Source: Anaeramoeba ignava (lineage: Eukaryota; Metamonada; Anaeramoebidae). From it: DNA of 64,000 nucleotides. The stretch is taken from contig JAPDFW010000072.1 in NCBI GenBank assembly GCA_028826165.1, positions 216,001 to 280,000 of the forward strand. The letters run 5' to 3'. Numbering within the stretch: the first letter of the stretch is position 1; each line of letters opens with the position of its first letter. The notes beneath the pieces are model-generated. The model worked only from the letters and a program-made list of their open reading frames with translations. It was not told the DNA's origin and ran no database searches. Below, piece by piece: positions 21,899 through 32,696 of this stretch. The position numbers and the translations under genes were made by a program.

Positions 21899-23527
21899 TT
21901 AAATGAAATAAGTTTCAAGTTCATCAACAACCCATTTATTATAAGAACCAGCCAAATAACTTTTAGCTTCATTTGTATCATAAGTAATTCCATTAGGTAG
22001 ATTGTAATTATAACCAATATTTGAATAACCTGCTTTTAAATCAGAATATAAATAAAAATCACCATTACCAAATACTGGACCATGATCTAATCGAGAATAA
22101 ATTGCATATTGAGGTTGTTTAATTGTAAACTTTGCAGGTATTCTATCCCCTTTATCATTTCTTAATGAAAAAATAAATGCATTTAAATCATTAATGTCTC
22201 CTGGATTTCCATATTTAAATCCAACTTGAGTAAAACCTCCAAAAATAAAATTTTGATTTGTTTTGATAATAACTAATGTTTTTCCTTTCCCATCAACTGC
22301 TTTATGCCAATTTTGAGAATTAAATCCATCTCTTTTTGCTGAAAATCCTTTTTTCATTTTAGAAAAAAAATCATTATCATTTATCCATTTTTGTAATTTC
22401 TTAACATATTCAATATCTTTAATAATTTCTGAAAATTGAAGAAAATTCTTTCTCAATTCAATTCTCTTTTGATATTTAGTGAATAATTTATCAAAAATTG
22501 GTTTCATTTTTTCATTTTTTTTGTTTTTTCTTTTTGGAATTTCTTGATTATCTTTTTGATTCTTTTTCAATTTCTCTTCAATTTCTTTTCAATTTCTCTT
22601 CAATTTGTTTCCATTTCTGATTCAATTCTTCTTTTTCTCTTCAATTTCCTTCTCTTTGTTTTCAATTTCTTTTTGATTATCTTGAATAACTTTGTTTTGA
22701 ATATCAACTAGAAAAGAATTTGGAAGAAAAAAATCAAATTGTTTTAATTTATCAAAATCTTGTTTTGAAATTGAATCTTTATCAAATAATGAAAAAAAAG
22801 AATGAAATAATCTTTTCTTTGCATTCATTTTGTGTTTATATTTCCTTAATTTTAATCTTTCATTTCTTTTTTTAATCCAATTATTTAAAAATTGAAAAAA
22901 ATCAAATTGAAAAATTTCTTTTTTTTCTTGTTTAAATTGAATAAATTTGATAATTTCTTCTTTAGTTAAATTGAATAAATTTTCATTATTCTTAATTTGG
23001 GAAAAATTTTGATTTATTAATTCAAAACATTTTATTTCAATTTCATTTGAATTTAAATTTCGATTTTGGAATAAAAATTGGAAAAAATTTGAATAATTAA
23101 TTGAATTTAAAATTTTTTTTTGAATAATTTCTTTCAATAAATTTAATTTAAAATAAATTGAAATTTCCAATAATTGAATAAGATTTTCTTGATTCTCAAA
23201 AGAAATATTTCCATAATAAATATAACTCAAAATTGATTCCATTTCTTTTTTATTAAATTGATTTAAAGAAATAGAAAGAGATTCTTGCCTTAATGATTCA
23301 TTAAAAAGGAGATCTTGAAGATAAAATTGATTTATGAACTTTAATTTCAAAAGGATTTGATTTATTCTCAACAAAAATTGAAAAATCTTTAAATGAATTT
23401 CCATTTAAAAAGGTTTGAATAATCTTTAATTAAATTTTTGTTACTTTTTTTCTAAATTTTTCATTTCATTTTGATTTTGTTTTTGATTTGCATTTTCAAT
23501 TTGGTTATTATTATTATTATTATCCAT
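21899..23527 (-). pseudogene. BTB-BACK-TLD protein gene with several frame breaks
   Basis: Reading from ATG 23527: an Asn-rich start, then a BTB domain (FKDFSIFVENK, EIKVHKSILSSRSPF, ESILSYIYYGNIS), a BACK-like helical region (~23150-22700), a charged coiled coil, and a C-terminal TLD domain (22380-21899: KGFSAKRDGFNSQNWH, KTLVIIKTNQNFIFGGFT, DLNAFIFSL). TLD proteins of this BTB type are common in amoebae, and TLD domains act in oxidative-stress and V-ATPase biology in animals. The frame is interrupted near 23444 (A7), 23411 (T5) and 23305 (T5); each is fixed by ignoring one base. Two in-frame TGA codons lie at 22622 and about 22592 in the coiled coil. Either decay or repeated base-calling error explains this. 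The parts from 23404-22622 and 22570-21899 are individually open. Confidence 0.65.
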
Positions 23528-24479
23528 TTTGTTTTTTGTTTTTGTTTTTGTTTTGTGTTTTTGTTTTTAAAAAGGAAAAATGAAAAATTTAAAAATAAAT
23601 AAAAAAAGTGGATTTTGAAAATAAATAAAAATATAAAAATAAGAATAAATTTAAATTAATATTTTTAAAATAAAATTTAATTTTATTTTTTAATTTATTA
23701 TTTTAAATTAATTTATTAATAAATTATTATTATTTTTATTAATTTTTATTATTAAAAAAAAGGAAAATTATTTTTAATTTAATTTTTAATTTTTGGAATT
23801 TAAAAATTATTAATAAATTTTAAAAATTTAAAAATAAAATATTTAAATTAATATTAATTTAATTTAATTAAAAAAAGATAAAATTTTAATTTCAAAAAAA
23901 TCAATTTTCAAAATATTTTTAAATAATAAAATATTTAAATCTAAAACAATAAATTATTATTTTAATAATAAAATTAAATATTAAATTATATTTTTAAATT
24001 AATTTATAAATTAAATATTAAATTAAAATTTATTCTTATTTTTATATTTATATGTTAAATATTTAAATAATAAAATATTTAAATCTAAAAACATTAAATT
24101 ATTATTTTAATAATAAAATTAAATATTAAATTATATTTTTAAATTATTTTATAAATTAAATATTAAATTAAATCTATTTTCATTTTTTTATATTTATATG
24201 TTAAATATTTAAATAATAAAATATTTAAATTTAAAACAATAAATTATTATTTTTTAATAATAAAATTAAATATTAAATTATATTTTTAAATTAATTTATT
24301 AATTAAATATTAAATTAAATCTATTTTCATTTTTTATATTTATATGTTAAATATTTAAATAATAAAATATTTAAATCTAAAACATTAAATTATCATTTTA
24401 ATAATGGAATTAAATATTTAATTATATTTTTAAATTATTTTATAAATTAAATATTAAATTAAATCTATTCTTATTTTTA
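23528..24479. repeat. AT-rich satellite, ~146 bp period
   Basis: The landmark AAATAATAAAATATTTAAAT recurs at about 23921, 24065, 24211 and 24358 (steps 144, 146, 147). Each unit continues CTAAAACAATAAATTATTATTTTAATAATAAAATT and ends ATATTTATATGTTAAATATTT. The first 390 bp are unstructured A/T. There is no coding sequence. Confidence 0.8.
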
Positions 24480-26261
24480 TTAATTTTGATTATTAAATTT
24501 GTTAATTAATAAATCAAATAAATTTGGATTTGTTTCATTTAATTGAAAATAATCAATTCCAACTTGAATTTCATCAATGATTTCTTGTGTAATTTGAATT
24601 TCATCTTTAATTTGATTTGAATAAATCCAATATTCAAATATTTGAAATGATTTATTACTTAATTCACTATAATCTGTAACTTTATTTGAAGTATCATTTG
24701 TTACAGATAAAAACATTCCTCGATATAATTCACTTCTCATTATTAATATTAATTTAGGAAATTTATATTGTTTTTCTTTTCTTTCAATTATAAAATCTTT
24801 TTCATTTTCATTTTCATTTTCATTTAAATAAATTCTTTTCATTGTTTCTTCAATTTTTTCATTGGAATTTATAATTTCTTTAATTTCAGAATATAATTTT
24901 GGATTTGTTATTCTGTTTGAATAAATCATTTCAAATATTTGATTTGATTCTTGAATTGATTTATTTGAAATAATTTCTTGAAGTTTTTCATTTTCATTTT
25001 GATTTTGATTTAATCTATATTTCAATATTAATTTATGAGCTTTGATTATTTCTCCATTTTTGGTTTTAAATGAAATATCACAAAATTCTTTTCTTCTAAA
25101 TAATTTTATTAAATCTTCTTCAAGATTGGAAAAAGAAGGAGGAGAATAATAAAGAAATGATCTATTATTTCCACAAGAAACATGATAATTGGAAATATTT
25201 TCATTAAATCTTAATTTAGGAAGTTCAATTTGAATTGGAATTGATTGATCTTTTGTATCTCCATTTCCTAATTGACCCCAATAATTATCTCCAAATCCAA
25301 TCAATTTTGGTTTGGAAGTTAAAATCAAATTATAATTATATCCAACAGAAAAATCAAGAATATTATCATCATTTTCAAATAAAGATGATTTGATTTCAGT
25401 AAATTCTCTTGTATTTCCCTTTTTTTCAAGTCCATTTAATCCATAAGAACCACATGAATAAAGTTTTCTTTTTGGATTTTCATTTTCATTTTCATTTTCA
25501 ATCAACATTATTGAATGAAAATTTCCACATTGAATATCAATTATTTCACCTTTTGGAATATTTTGTATTTGGGTTAATTTTTGGGTTGTTGATTCTTTTC
25601 TTGATTCTCCTAATCCAAGTTGACCATATCTATTATGTCCGCATACAAATAATTTTTGATTTGAATTTAAAAGAAAAACATGATTTGAAACATTTCCTGA
25701 AAACATTTTAGAAACATTTTTCATCATTAAAATTGGTTTTTCTGATTTTATAACTGTTTTAGAATCAAAACCAAGTTGACCAAATTGATTTGAACCAATT
25801 CCATAAGTATTTTGATTTGAAGTTAATAAGTAAATTGATTGAGATCCAGAAACAATATCTTCAATTATTCTATCATTTGTATCTTCAATTAATGATGAAA
25901 TATTGATAAATTCATTTATATCAATTTTATTAATATTAAATCCTTTGGCAAATACATTTCCTTCTATTGTTAAAATAGCTTCATTTTCAAAACCAACAGT
26001 TACTTTTTGAATATTTTCAATTTGGATTTCTAAAGGATTTGGCTTTGGATTTCTGTTTAGATATTCTATTGCTTTTCCATTTTTAAAAAGGAAAATTGTT
26101 GAAAAAAAACTTGATGAAATTTGTTTAATTTGTTTTTCATTTTCATTTTCATTTTCATTTTCATTTTCAAATTTAAATTGAATTGGTTTTGTTATTGTTT
26201 CTGGTTTATTTTTGAAAAGTTTTGGTTGTTTATTTCTTCCAAAAAATATAATTTCATTCAT
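24480..26261 (-). CDS. RCC1-repeat / double BTB protein
   Basis: A single-exon 593-residue protein. Residues ~1-370 form RCC1-type propeller repeats, with recognisable blades such as YGIGSNQFGQLG, VCGHNRYGQLGLGE, IIDIQCGNFHSIML, LYSCGSYG and LIGFGDNYWGQLGNGD. A BTB domain follows at ~390-470 (EFCDISFKTKNGEIIKAHKL) and a second BTB-like half at ~490-580 (KQYKFPKLILIMRSELYRGM, SFQIFEYWIYSNQI). RCC1 propellers bind proteins or nucleotides and BTB domains dimerise or recruit cullin-3, so this is plausibly a ubiquitin-ligase adaptor. The partner is unknown. Short Asn-Glu runs come from GAAAAT/TTTTCA hexamers. This gene appears to be the source of the fragment at 20637-20937. Confidence 0.85.
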   Translation of the reverse strand: MNEIIFFGRNKQPKLFKNKPETITKPIQFKFENENENENENEKQIKQISSSFFSTIFLFKNGKAIEYLNRNPKPNPLEIQIENIQKVTVGFENEAILTIEGNVFAKGFNINKIDINEFINISSLIEDTNDRIIEDIVSGSQSIYLLTSNQNTYGIGSNQFGQLGFDSKTVIKSEKPILMMKNVSKMFSGNVSNHVFLLNSNQKLFVCGHNRYGQLGLGESRKESTTQKLTQIQNIPKGEIIDIQCGNFHSIMLIENENENENPKRKLYSCGSYGLNGLEKKGNTREFTEIKSSLFENDDNILDFSVGYNYNLILTSKPKLIGFGDNYWGQLGNGDTKDQSIPIQIELPKLRFNENISNYHVSCGNNRSFLYYSPPSFSNLEEDLIKLFRRKEFCDISFKTKNGEIIKAHKLILKYRLNQNQNENEKLQEIISNKSIQESNQIFEMIYSNRITNPKLYSEIKEIINSNEKIEETMKRIYLNENENENEKDFIIERKEKQYKFPKLILIMRSELYRGMFLSVTNDTSNKVTDYSELSNKSFQIFEYWIYSNQIKDEIQITQEIIDEIQVGIDYFQLNETNPNLFDLLINKFNNQN

Positions 26262-26568
26262 TTTAGAAAAGAAAAAAATGAAAAAGAAAAATGATTTTTA
26301 ATTTTAATTTTAATTTTGATTTTAATTTTAATTTTAATTTTAATTTTGATTTTGATTTTGATTTTAATTTTAATTTTAATTTTAATTTTAATTTTAATTT
26401 TGATTTTAATTTTAAATTTAATTTTAATTTTAATTTTAATTTTAATTTTAATTTTAATTTTAATTTTAATTTTAATTTTAATTTTAATTTTGATTTTAAT
26501 TTTAATTTTAATTTTAATTTTAATTTTAATTTTGATTTTGATTTTAATTTTAATTTTGATTTTAATTT
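26262..26568. repeat. TTTTAA hexamer array between RCC1-BTB genes
   Basis: About 45 TTTTAA units with TTTTGA variants (26295-26570) fill the space between the two RCC1-BTB paralogues. Long NFNF, ILIL or KIKI open frames on both strands are artefacts. Confidence 0.85.
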
Positions 26569-28318
26569 TTAAAATAAATTGCACTTCTCATCTTTTTTTG
26601 ATTTTGTTTTTTGGCCATGTTGAATTACTAAATCCAATAAATTTGGATTTGTTTCATTTAATTGAAAATAATCCATTCCAATTTTAATTTCATCAATAAT
26701 TTCTTGTGTAATTTGAATTCCTTCTTTAATTTGATTTGAATAAATCCAATATTCTAATATCTCGAATGATTTATTACTTAATTCACTATAATCTGTAACT
26801 TTATTAGATTTATCTTCAGTCACAGATAAAAACATTCCTCGATATAATCCACTTCTCATTATTAATATTAGTTTGTGAAATTTATATTGTTTTTCTTTTC
26901 TTTCAATAATAAAATCTTTTTCATTTTCATTTAAATAAATTCTTTTCATTGTTTCATTTATTGATTCTTCATTTATAATTTCTTTAATTTCAGAATATAG
27001 TTTTGGATTTATTTTGGAATTGTTTGAATAAATCATTTCAAATATTTGATTTGATTCTTTTGTTGATGTTTTTGAAACAATTTCTTGAAGTTTTTCAATT
27101 TGGTTTTGATAATCTTTTAATCTATATTTCAATATTAATTTATGAGCTTCAATTATTTCTCCATTTTCGGTTTTAAATGAAATATCACAAAATTCTTTTC
27201 TTTGGAATAATTGAAGCAAATCAAAGGCGAGTCTTGGAAAAAATGAGCAATATAAAAAAGAGTTGAAAGGACCACAATAAACATGATAATAGGAAATATT
27301 AAAAGATAAATGGGGAAGTTGAAGTTGGGTTGGTTTTGCTAGATCTTGATCAAATATATCTGTTAGTTCACCATTGTCGTTACTTCCAAATCCAATTAGT
27401 TTTCCATTTTCTGTCAAAATTAAAGTATGAGAACTTCCAACAGAAAAATCAAGAATATTATCATTTCGGAATAATTTTGATTTGAGTTCAGTAAACAAGG
27501 GAGTATTTGGAGCAATTCTAATTCCGTTAGTGAGCCAATAACCTGATGAATAGAGTTTTCTCTTTCCGTTTTCGTCTTCGATCAACATTATTGAATGTAA
27601 GTTACCACATTGAATATCAATTATTTTTCCTTTTGGAATATTTTGGATTTTGGACATTTTCTCAACTTGGCCTGATTGATCTAATCTGAATTTGCCTAAT
27701 CCAAGTTGACCATTTATGTGATCTCCACATGCAAATAACTCTTGATTTGAATTTAAAGCAATTAATGCTTTTGCTGAATTTCCTGAAAATATTTTGGAAA
27801 CATTTTTCATCATTAAAATTGGTTTTTCAGTGAATCTTGGCGCATCAGAAGTAAGTTGTCCAACATCATTTGAACCAATTCCATAAGCATTGTGATTTGA
27901 AGTTAATAAGTAAATTGCATCTCTTCCAGAAACAAGATCTTCAATTACTCTATCATTTGGATCTTCAATTAATGATGAAATATTGATAAATTCATTTGGA
28001 TTTTTATCATTGATATGTTTTCCTTTCCCAAATGCAGTTCCTTCCTTTGTTAGAATAGCTTCAATTTCCCAACCACAAGATATTTTATTGATGTTTTTTA
28101 TTTGAATTTTTTGAGGTTTTTCATCTTTTAAATATTCTATTGCTTTTCCGTTTTCAAAAAGGAAAAATATTTGTTTCTGCAGTAGAAATGATTTGTTTAA
28201 TTTGTGTTTTTTTTTGGGGAATATTAATTAGAACCGGAAGTCTAATTTCAAAAGAAGAATCTTTACAGAAAACCATTCTTCTATTTTCACCAAAAAAGAA
28301 AATTTCTTGTGAGAACAT
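26569..28318 (-). CDS. RCC1-repeat / double BTB protein, paralogue 2 (one frame break)
   Basis: Paralogue of the upstream-numbered gene at 24480. ATG at 28318 (MFSQEIFFFGENRR). The frame breaks at the T5 run at 28163-28167: reading one T fewer gives NIFLFENGKAIEYL, matching TIFLFKNGKAIEYL in the paralogue. Downstream the frame is open to the stop at 26569. RCC1 blades include AFGKGKHIND, YGIGSNDVGQL, FACGDHINGQLGLG and LIGFGSNDNGEL, followed by EFCDISFKTENGEIIEAHKL (BTB 1) and HKLILIMRSGLYRGM (BTB 2). The C-terminus diverges from the paralogue (VIQHGQKTKSKKDEKCNLF), ending in a Cys-Asn-Leu-Phe that is only loosely reminiscent of a prenylation box. Role inferred as for the paralogue: BTB adaptor. 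Confidence 0.75.
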
Positions 28319-28421
28319 AATTAAAAAATAAAATGAAAAAATGAAAAATGAAAAAATGAAGAGAATGAATGTTTATTTGATTTTGAAAAAAAGAAAAATC
28401 AAATTTTGGAAAAAAGAAAAA

Positions 28422-31400
28422 TTAGTCTTTTTTCTGGTAAAGAATTCTGTTCTGAATTGGAACTTTGGATGAAAATAAATTCATTTGTGATTTTCCATCA
28501 GAAATGATAAAACCTTTCAAACCCAAAGAATTAAGGATTCTTGATTTTAATTTAGGAACAGAAGTGGCAATTCTTTGGAGAGTTTTTATACCAATTGCAT
28601 CAACCATAACGGAAATTTTATCTGAATCAATTTTGGACAGTTCAACGGATTTTTCAAGCATAAGATCATCCATTTTTTTATTGTGTTCGTAATCAAGATT
28701 ATAAAAGGCTTCTTGTCTTTTTCTTTTTGAAGTCTCGATAATTGAGAAGGCATCAGCATTGCTCTGTGACTGTTGCACTTGGATTTTACCGTTGATGTTT
28801 GTAGTCTCTGCATTAGCGAGCGCAACAGCCTTTGCTATTCCAGTTTTTGATATAGCGGCTGAAAGTGACTTGAGCTCGAGAAGTTGTTTTCTTTTTTCCT
28901 CGGACATAACATCGTTTTGGATCATGAGCTGGTTGATTTTTCCGTTGGCTTCAGCCTCTCTGCGCTTGGCATCCTGCTTGGCTTCAGCCTCTTGGGATTC
29001 GGTTGTGATTTTGATTGCGAGCTGAACGGATTTCTGAAGTAATCTCAAAGTGTCCTGATCTACCGGCTCCACGGATTGCACATCGATGTTTGTGATGATG
29101 AGGTTGTTTGAGGGGAAGCGGAAGTAATCATTCACGTGGTTGTCCTTGTCGAGACCAAACACTGCGATCCGGATGGCTCTAGCGCATTCCTTGTGGAAAT
29201 TATCAAAGCTCATTCCGGCGACAATTGCGCGGATCTTAGACGCCATTGTCTTGCAGGCATCGCCAACAAAGTCCGGTATCTGGAAGATGCGGTTGGAATC
29301 TTTAGGGTTGCGTTTGTCGATGTCGAAGTACCAGTTGTAGGCAAGTTGTAGGGAGAGCCTGGCATGATCGCTTGTCTCAACGATGAACTTGTCCGTCATA
29401 AAATCAGGTCCTAATAAAAGGGAAATGGATGTGATCACGCGCGGCTTTTTAGGAAGTCCGCCCGAAAGAGACATGAGTGTGAACTCCTCATCTGGGCCAA
29501 GCATTGCTAGATCAGGTCCGAATTGGATGCGGTTTTTTTTCTTCTTGTAGTCGTAGATCTGCACAACCGCGTTGTCCGGTATTCTGTATGTTAGAACGCG
29601 CGTTGGATCGCGGACAAATGCGTCTTGTTGTGAAAGCATTGCTTGGTTCTCTTTGTTCCCGCGAGTCGAAACAGGATCCTTGTTGATCAACTTTTCGACA
29701 ATTTCGGGAATTTTTTTTTCCCAAAGTTCCTCATTTGGTTTCAGCATGTAAGTTTCTCCAACGATTGCCGACACACGACCAGTGAAGAGGTCGCGAACAT
29801 ATATTCCCTCATTAATATGCAACGGGATCCGCGATCTCATCTCGATCACTTCCGCTTGGATTGGGGGTATATATTTGCCAGGACCATAAATCATCCAACG
29901 AGTTCCTGGATCATGAGTTTTTTTGATTTTCTTATTTTTCTCCGCAACCATTTCCTCAAAGTATTCCTTGCATCGCAGAAGTAGCGCCTGGTCGTCGTTG
30001 AGGATATAAACATCGCGGATACCGCCATCAAGTCTCTCACCAGGATTAAGAAAAAACTCAACAGGACCACTACGAAGTTGGGATTTTCCGAGCTGAGGTT
30101 TTCCATGTTCATCAACAGGATCAAGCACAATGCAGTACTGCAAGCTTGTGAGCTCATTCAGCGCGACTTGGCCTACCACGTCTTCGTCGACATCAGGCAA
30201 ATGTGTGGGGGATATTGTGCTGTCAACCAGCCATTCATCACCGGCCCTTCTTATAACCTTATACGCGTCCTCAAATGTTTTCTTCGCTCGCAAATGCACT
30301 GCCGTTGTTCTTGTTAGAACAATTGCCTCCACCATCTTCACTACTTCCTCGTCAACCCCAGGGATGTATTCGCCGGCTTCTCGCACTAACCACTCCTCTC
30401 CTGTTTTGTGCTTTCTTCCATAGCAATCTATGCATTCCCCTCGCGCCCGCAATTGCAGTGCGTTGTCTTGTTTGATTATTTGTGGGTGGATCATCTCTTT
30501 TATACTCACTTCTGTTCGTGGGTAATAGAATCCTGGTCCTTCGAAATACCATTGATCCCCTACTTTTCTTCGTGTTTTCTTCCCTTTTTTCTCTTCTTTT
30601 ATTTCTTCAAAATCTGAGATTGCTTCTAATCGGAATATTTGTCCTTTTTTCAATAATTTTAGTGGTTCGGGCTTTTATATTTTAATTAAATTTAAAATTC
30701 ATTTTGAAATTAAAATTCATTTTGAAATTAAAATTCATTTTGAAATTAAAATTCATTTTGAAATTAAAATTCATTTTGAAATTAAAATTCATTTTGAAAT
30801 TAAAATTCATTTTGAAATTAAAATTCATTTTGAAATTAAAATTCATTTTGAAATTAAAATTCATTTTGAAATTAAAATTCATTTTGAAATTAAAATTCAT
30901 TTTGAAATTAAAATTCATTTTGAAATTAAAATTCATTTTGAAATTAAAATTCATTTTGAAATTAAAATTCATTTTGAAATTAAAATTAAAATTCAAATTA
31001 AAATTAAAAATCATTTTGAAATTAAAATTAAAATTAAATTTAATATTAAAATTCAAATTAAAATTCAAATTAAAATTCATTTTGAAATTAAAATTAAAAT
31101 TGAAATTAAAATTAAATTTAATATTAAAATTAAAATTAAAATTCAAATTCAAATCAAAATTAAAATTAAAATCAAAATTAAAATTAAAATTAAAATTAAA
31201 ATCAAAATTAAAATTAAAATCAATTTAAATTCAAAATTAAAACCAAATTGAGAATTTTTTTGTTTTAAATAAAATAAAATAAAACTTACAACACCATCAA
31301 TTTCTTCACCAGGATATAAAGGAAAAGGAAGAGGTTTATGAAAACGGATTTCTTCTTTTCCATGTTTAATTTTTGCCTTTTTTTTTAAAATTAATTAAAT

Positions 31401-31669
31401 AAAAAATTAAATAAAAGAAAAAATATTTAATTTACTTGTCCATAAGCATCTTTAACTAAATCTCCATTTGAATCTCTCATAACTGGATTAATAATTGTTG
31501 CATAATAAAGAGGTGGAATAAGAATCATTGGTTCAGGTCCTCTTACTATTGATTCATGTTGTTTAAGTGTGTAAACTATTGGTCCTTCACTTAATTGAAC
31601 TGTGTTTGTATTACTATCAAGAATATGAACAAATTCATGTGGTTTTAATCTTAATATTTTAGATGTCAT
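28422..31669 (-). CDS. MVP: Major vault protein
   Basis: Three exons: 31436-31669, 31290-31376 and 28422-30671, phase 0 throughout, 856 residues (animal MVP is near 890). Many copies of this protein build the shell of the vault ribonucleoprotein particle in the cytoplasm. The MVP repeats are clear: GEEWLVREAGEYIPGVDE, VGDQWYFEGPGFYYPRTEV, GTRWMIYGPGKYIPPIQAEV, GIYVRDLFTGRVSAIVGETY. The shoulder domain (ADHARLSLQLAYNWYFD...FVGDACKTMASKIRAIV), a long cap helix (EAEAKQDAKRREAEANG) and the cap ring (LKSRILNSLGLKGFIISDG) follow. The C-terminal tail is short. The central part of exon 3 is about 45-55% G+C in sampled lines, while exons 1-2 and the 3' end are AT-rich. Confidence 0.96.
28700..30600. 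other. GC-rich island within the vault gene
   Basis: Two sampled 60-base lines, at 29041-29100 and 30121-30180, count 28 and 32 G+C. The same gene's 3' end at 28441-28500 has 17, and surrounding genes are lower still. Codons such as GCG, CGC, CTC and GTC, nearly absent elsewhere, are frequent here. The boundaries fade gradually within the exon. A similar but smaller island covers about 14690-15260 in the phosphatase domain. Confidence 0.8.
30672..31289 (-). repeat. Intron with 18-bp tandem repeat
   Basis: Intron 2 of the vault gene. From about 30695 to 30985 it is some 16 near-perfect copies of ATTCATTTTGAAATTAAA, then a degenerate AAAATT/AAAATC zone to 31230. It closes AAAAG before the exon and opens GTAAGT, the strongest donor consensus in the window. 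Open frames on both strands (KLKFIL or NFNFKM repeats) are artefacts. Confidence 0.85.
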
Positions 31670-32696
31670 CTTTTAAGCTTTTTCTTTTTTTTTTATTTTA
31701 ATTTTAAAAAAATCAAAAAAGAAATGAAGAAAAAAAATGAAAAAAAAATTTTTGCTTTTTTATTTCAAAAATAAAATCCTTTTTCGATTTTAAATTTGAA
31801 TTGAATTCCGATTTTGAATTTGAATTTGAATTTAAAATTAAATTAAATTTGTATTTGAATTTGAATTTGAATTTGATTTTGAATTTGAATTTGATATTGG
31901 ATTTGAATTTGATTTGAATTTGAATTGGATTTTGAATTTGATTTTGAATTTGGATTTGAATTTGAATTTGGATTTGAATTTAATTTGAATTTGAATTTGA
32001 ATTTGAATTTGAATTTGAATTTGAATTTGAATTTGAATTTGAATTTGAATTTGAATTTGAATTTGAATTTGAATTTGAATTTGAATTTGAATTTGAATTT
32101 GAATTTGAATTTGAATTTGAATTTGAATTTGAATTTTGAATTTTTGAATTTGAAATTTTGAATTTGGATTTGAATTTGAATTTGAATTTGATTTGAATTT
32201 GGATTTGAATTTTATTTGAATTTGAAATTTAAATTTGAATTTGAATTTAAATTTGGAAATTTAAATTTGAATTTGAATTTGAATTTGAATTTAAATTTTT
32301 TGAATTTGGAATTTGAAAAAATTTGATTTTAAATTTGAATTTGAATTTGAATTTGAATTTGAAATTAAATTTGAATTTGAATTTGAATTTGAATTTTGAA
32401 TTTGAATTTGAAATTGAATTTGATTTTGAATTTGAATTTGAATTTGAATTTGAATTTGAATTTGAATTTGAATTTGGATTTGAATTTGAATTTGAATTTG
32501 AATTTGAATTTGAATTTGAATTTGAATTTGAATTTGAATTTGAATTTGAATTTGAATTTGAATTGAATTTTTTGATTTTGAATTTGAATTTGATTTTGAA
32601 TTTGATTTTGAATTTGAATTTGAATTTGAATTTGAATTTGAATTTGAATTTGGATTTGATTTGAATTTGAATTTAAATTTGAATTTAATTTGATAT
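31670..32696. repeat. GAATTT hexamer array downstream of G-alpha-BTB copy 1
   Basis: The first ~110 bp, upstream of the vault start, is poly-A/T promoter-like sequence. From about 31800 to 32690 it is TTTGAA/GAATTT hexamers with GGATTT and GATTTT variants, ending a few bases from the stop codon of the next minus-strand gene. The same tail follows the other two copies. Confidence 0.85.

Noticed and set aside
22590-22624. In-frame TGA codons read as an amino acid (variant genetic code)
   Set aside because: Full-length genes elsewhere in the window use no internal TGA, and the coiled-coil segment here reads better in a shifted frame, so local damage is simpler.
28465-30685. Many antisense open frames of 60-113 codons across the vault gene
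   Set aside because: The GC-rich codons of the vault gene lack stops on the opposite strand; none has conserved features and the sense strand encodes a full MVP.
30695-30985. Regular 18-bp repeats resembling a CRISPR array
   Set aside because: There are no unique spacers; it is a head-to-tail tandem repeat inside a spliced intron of a eukaryotic gene.
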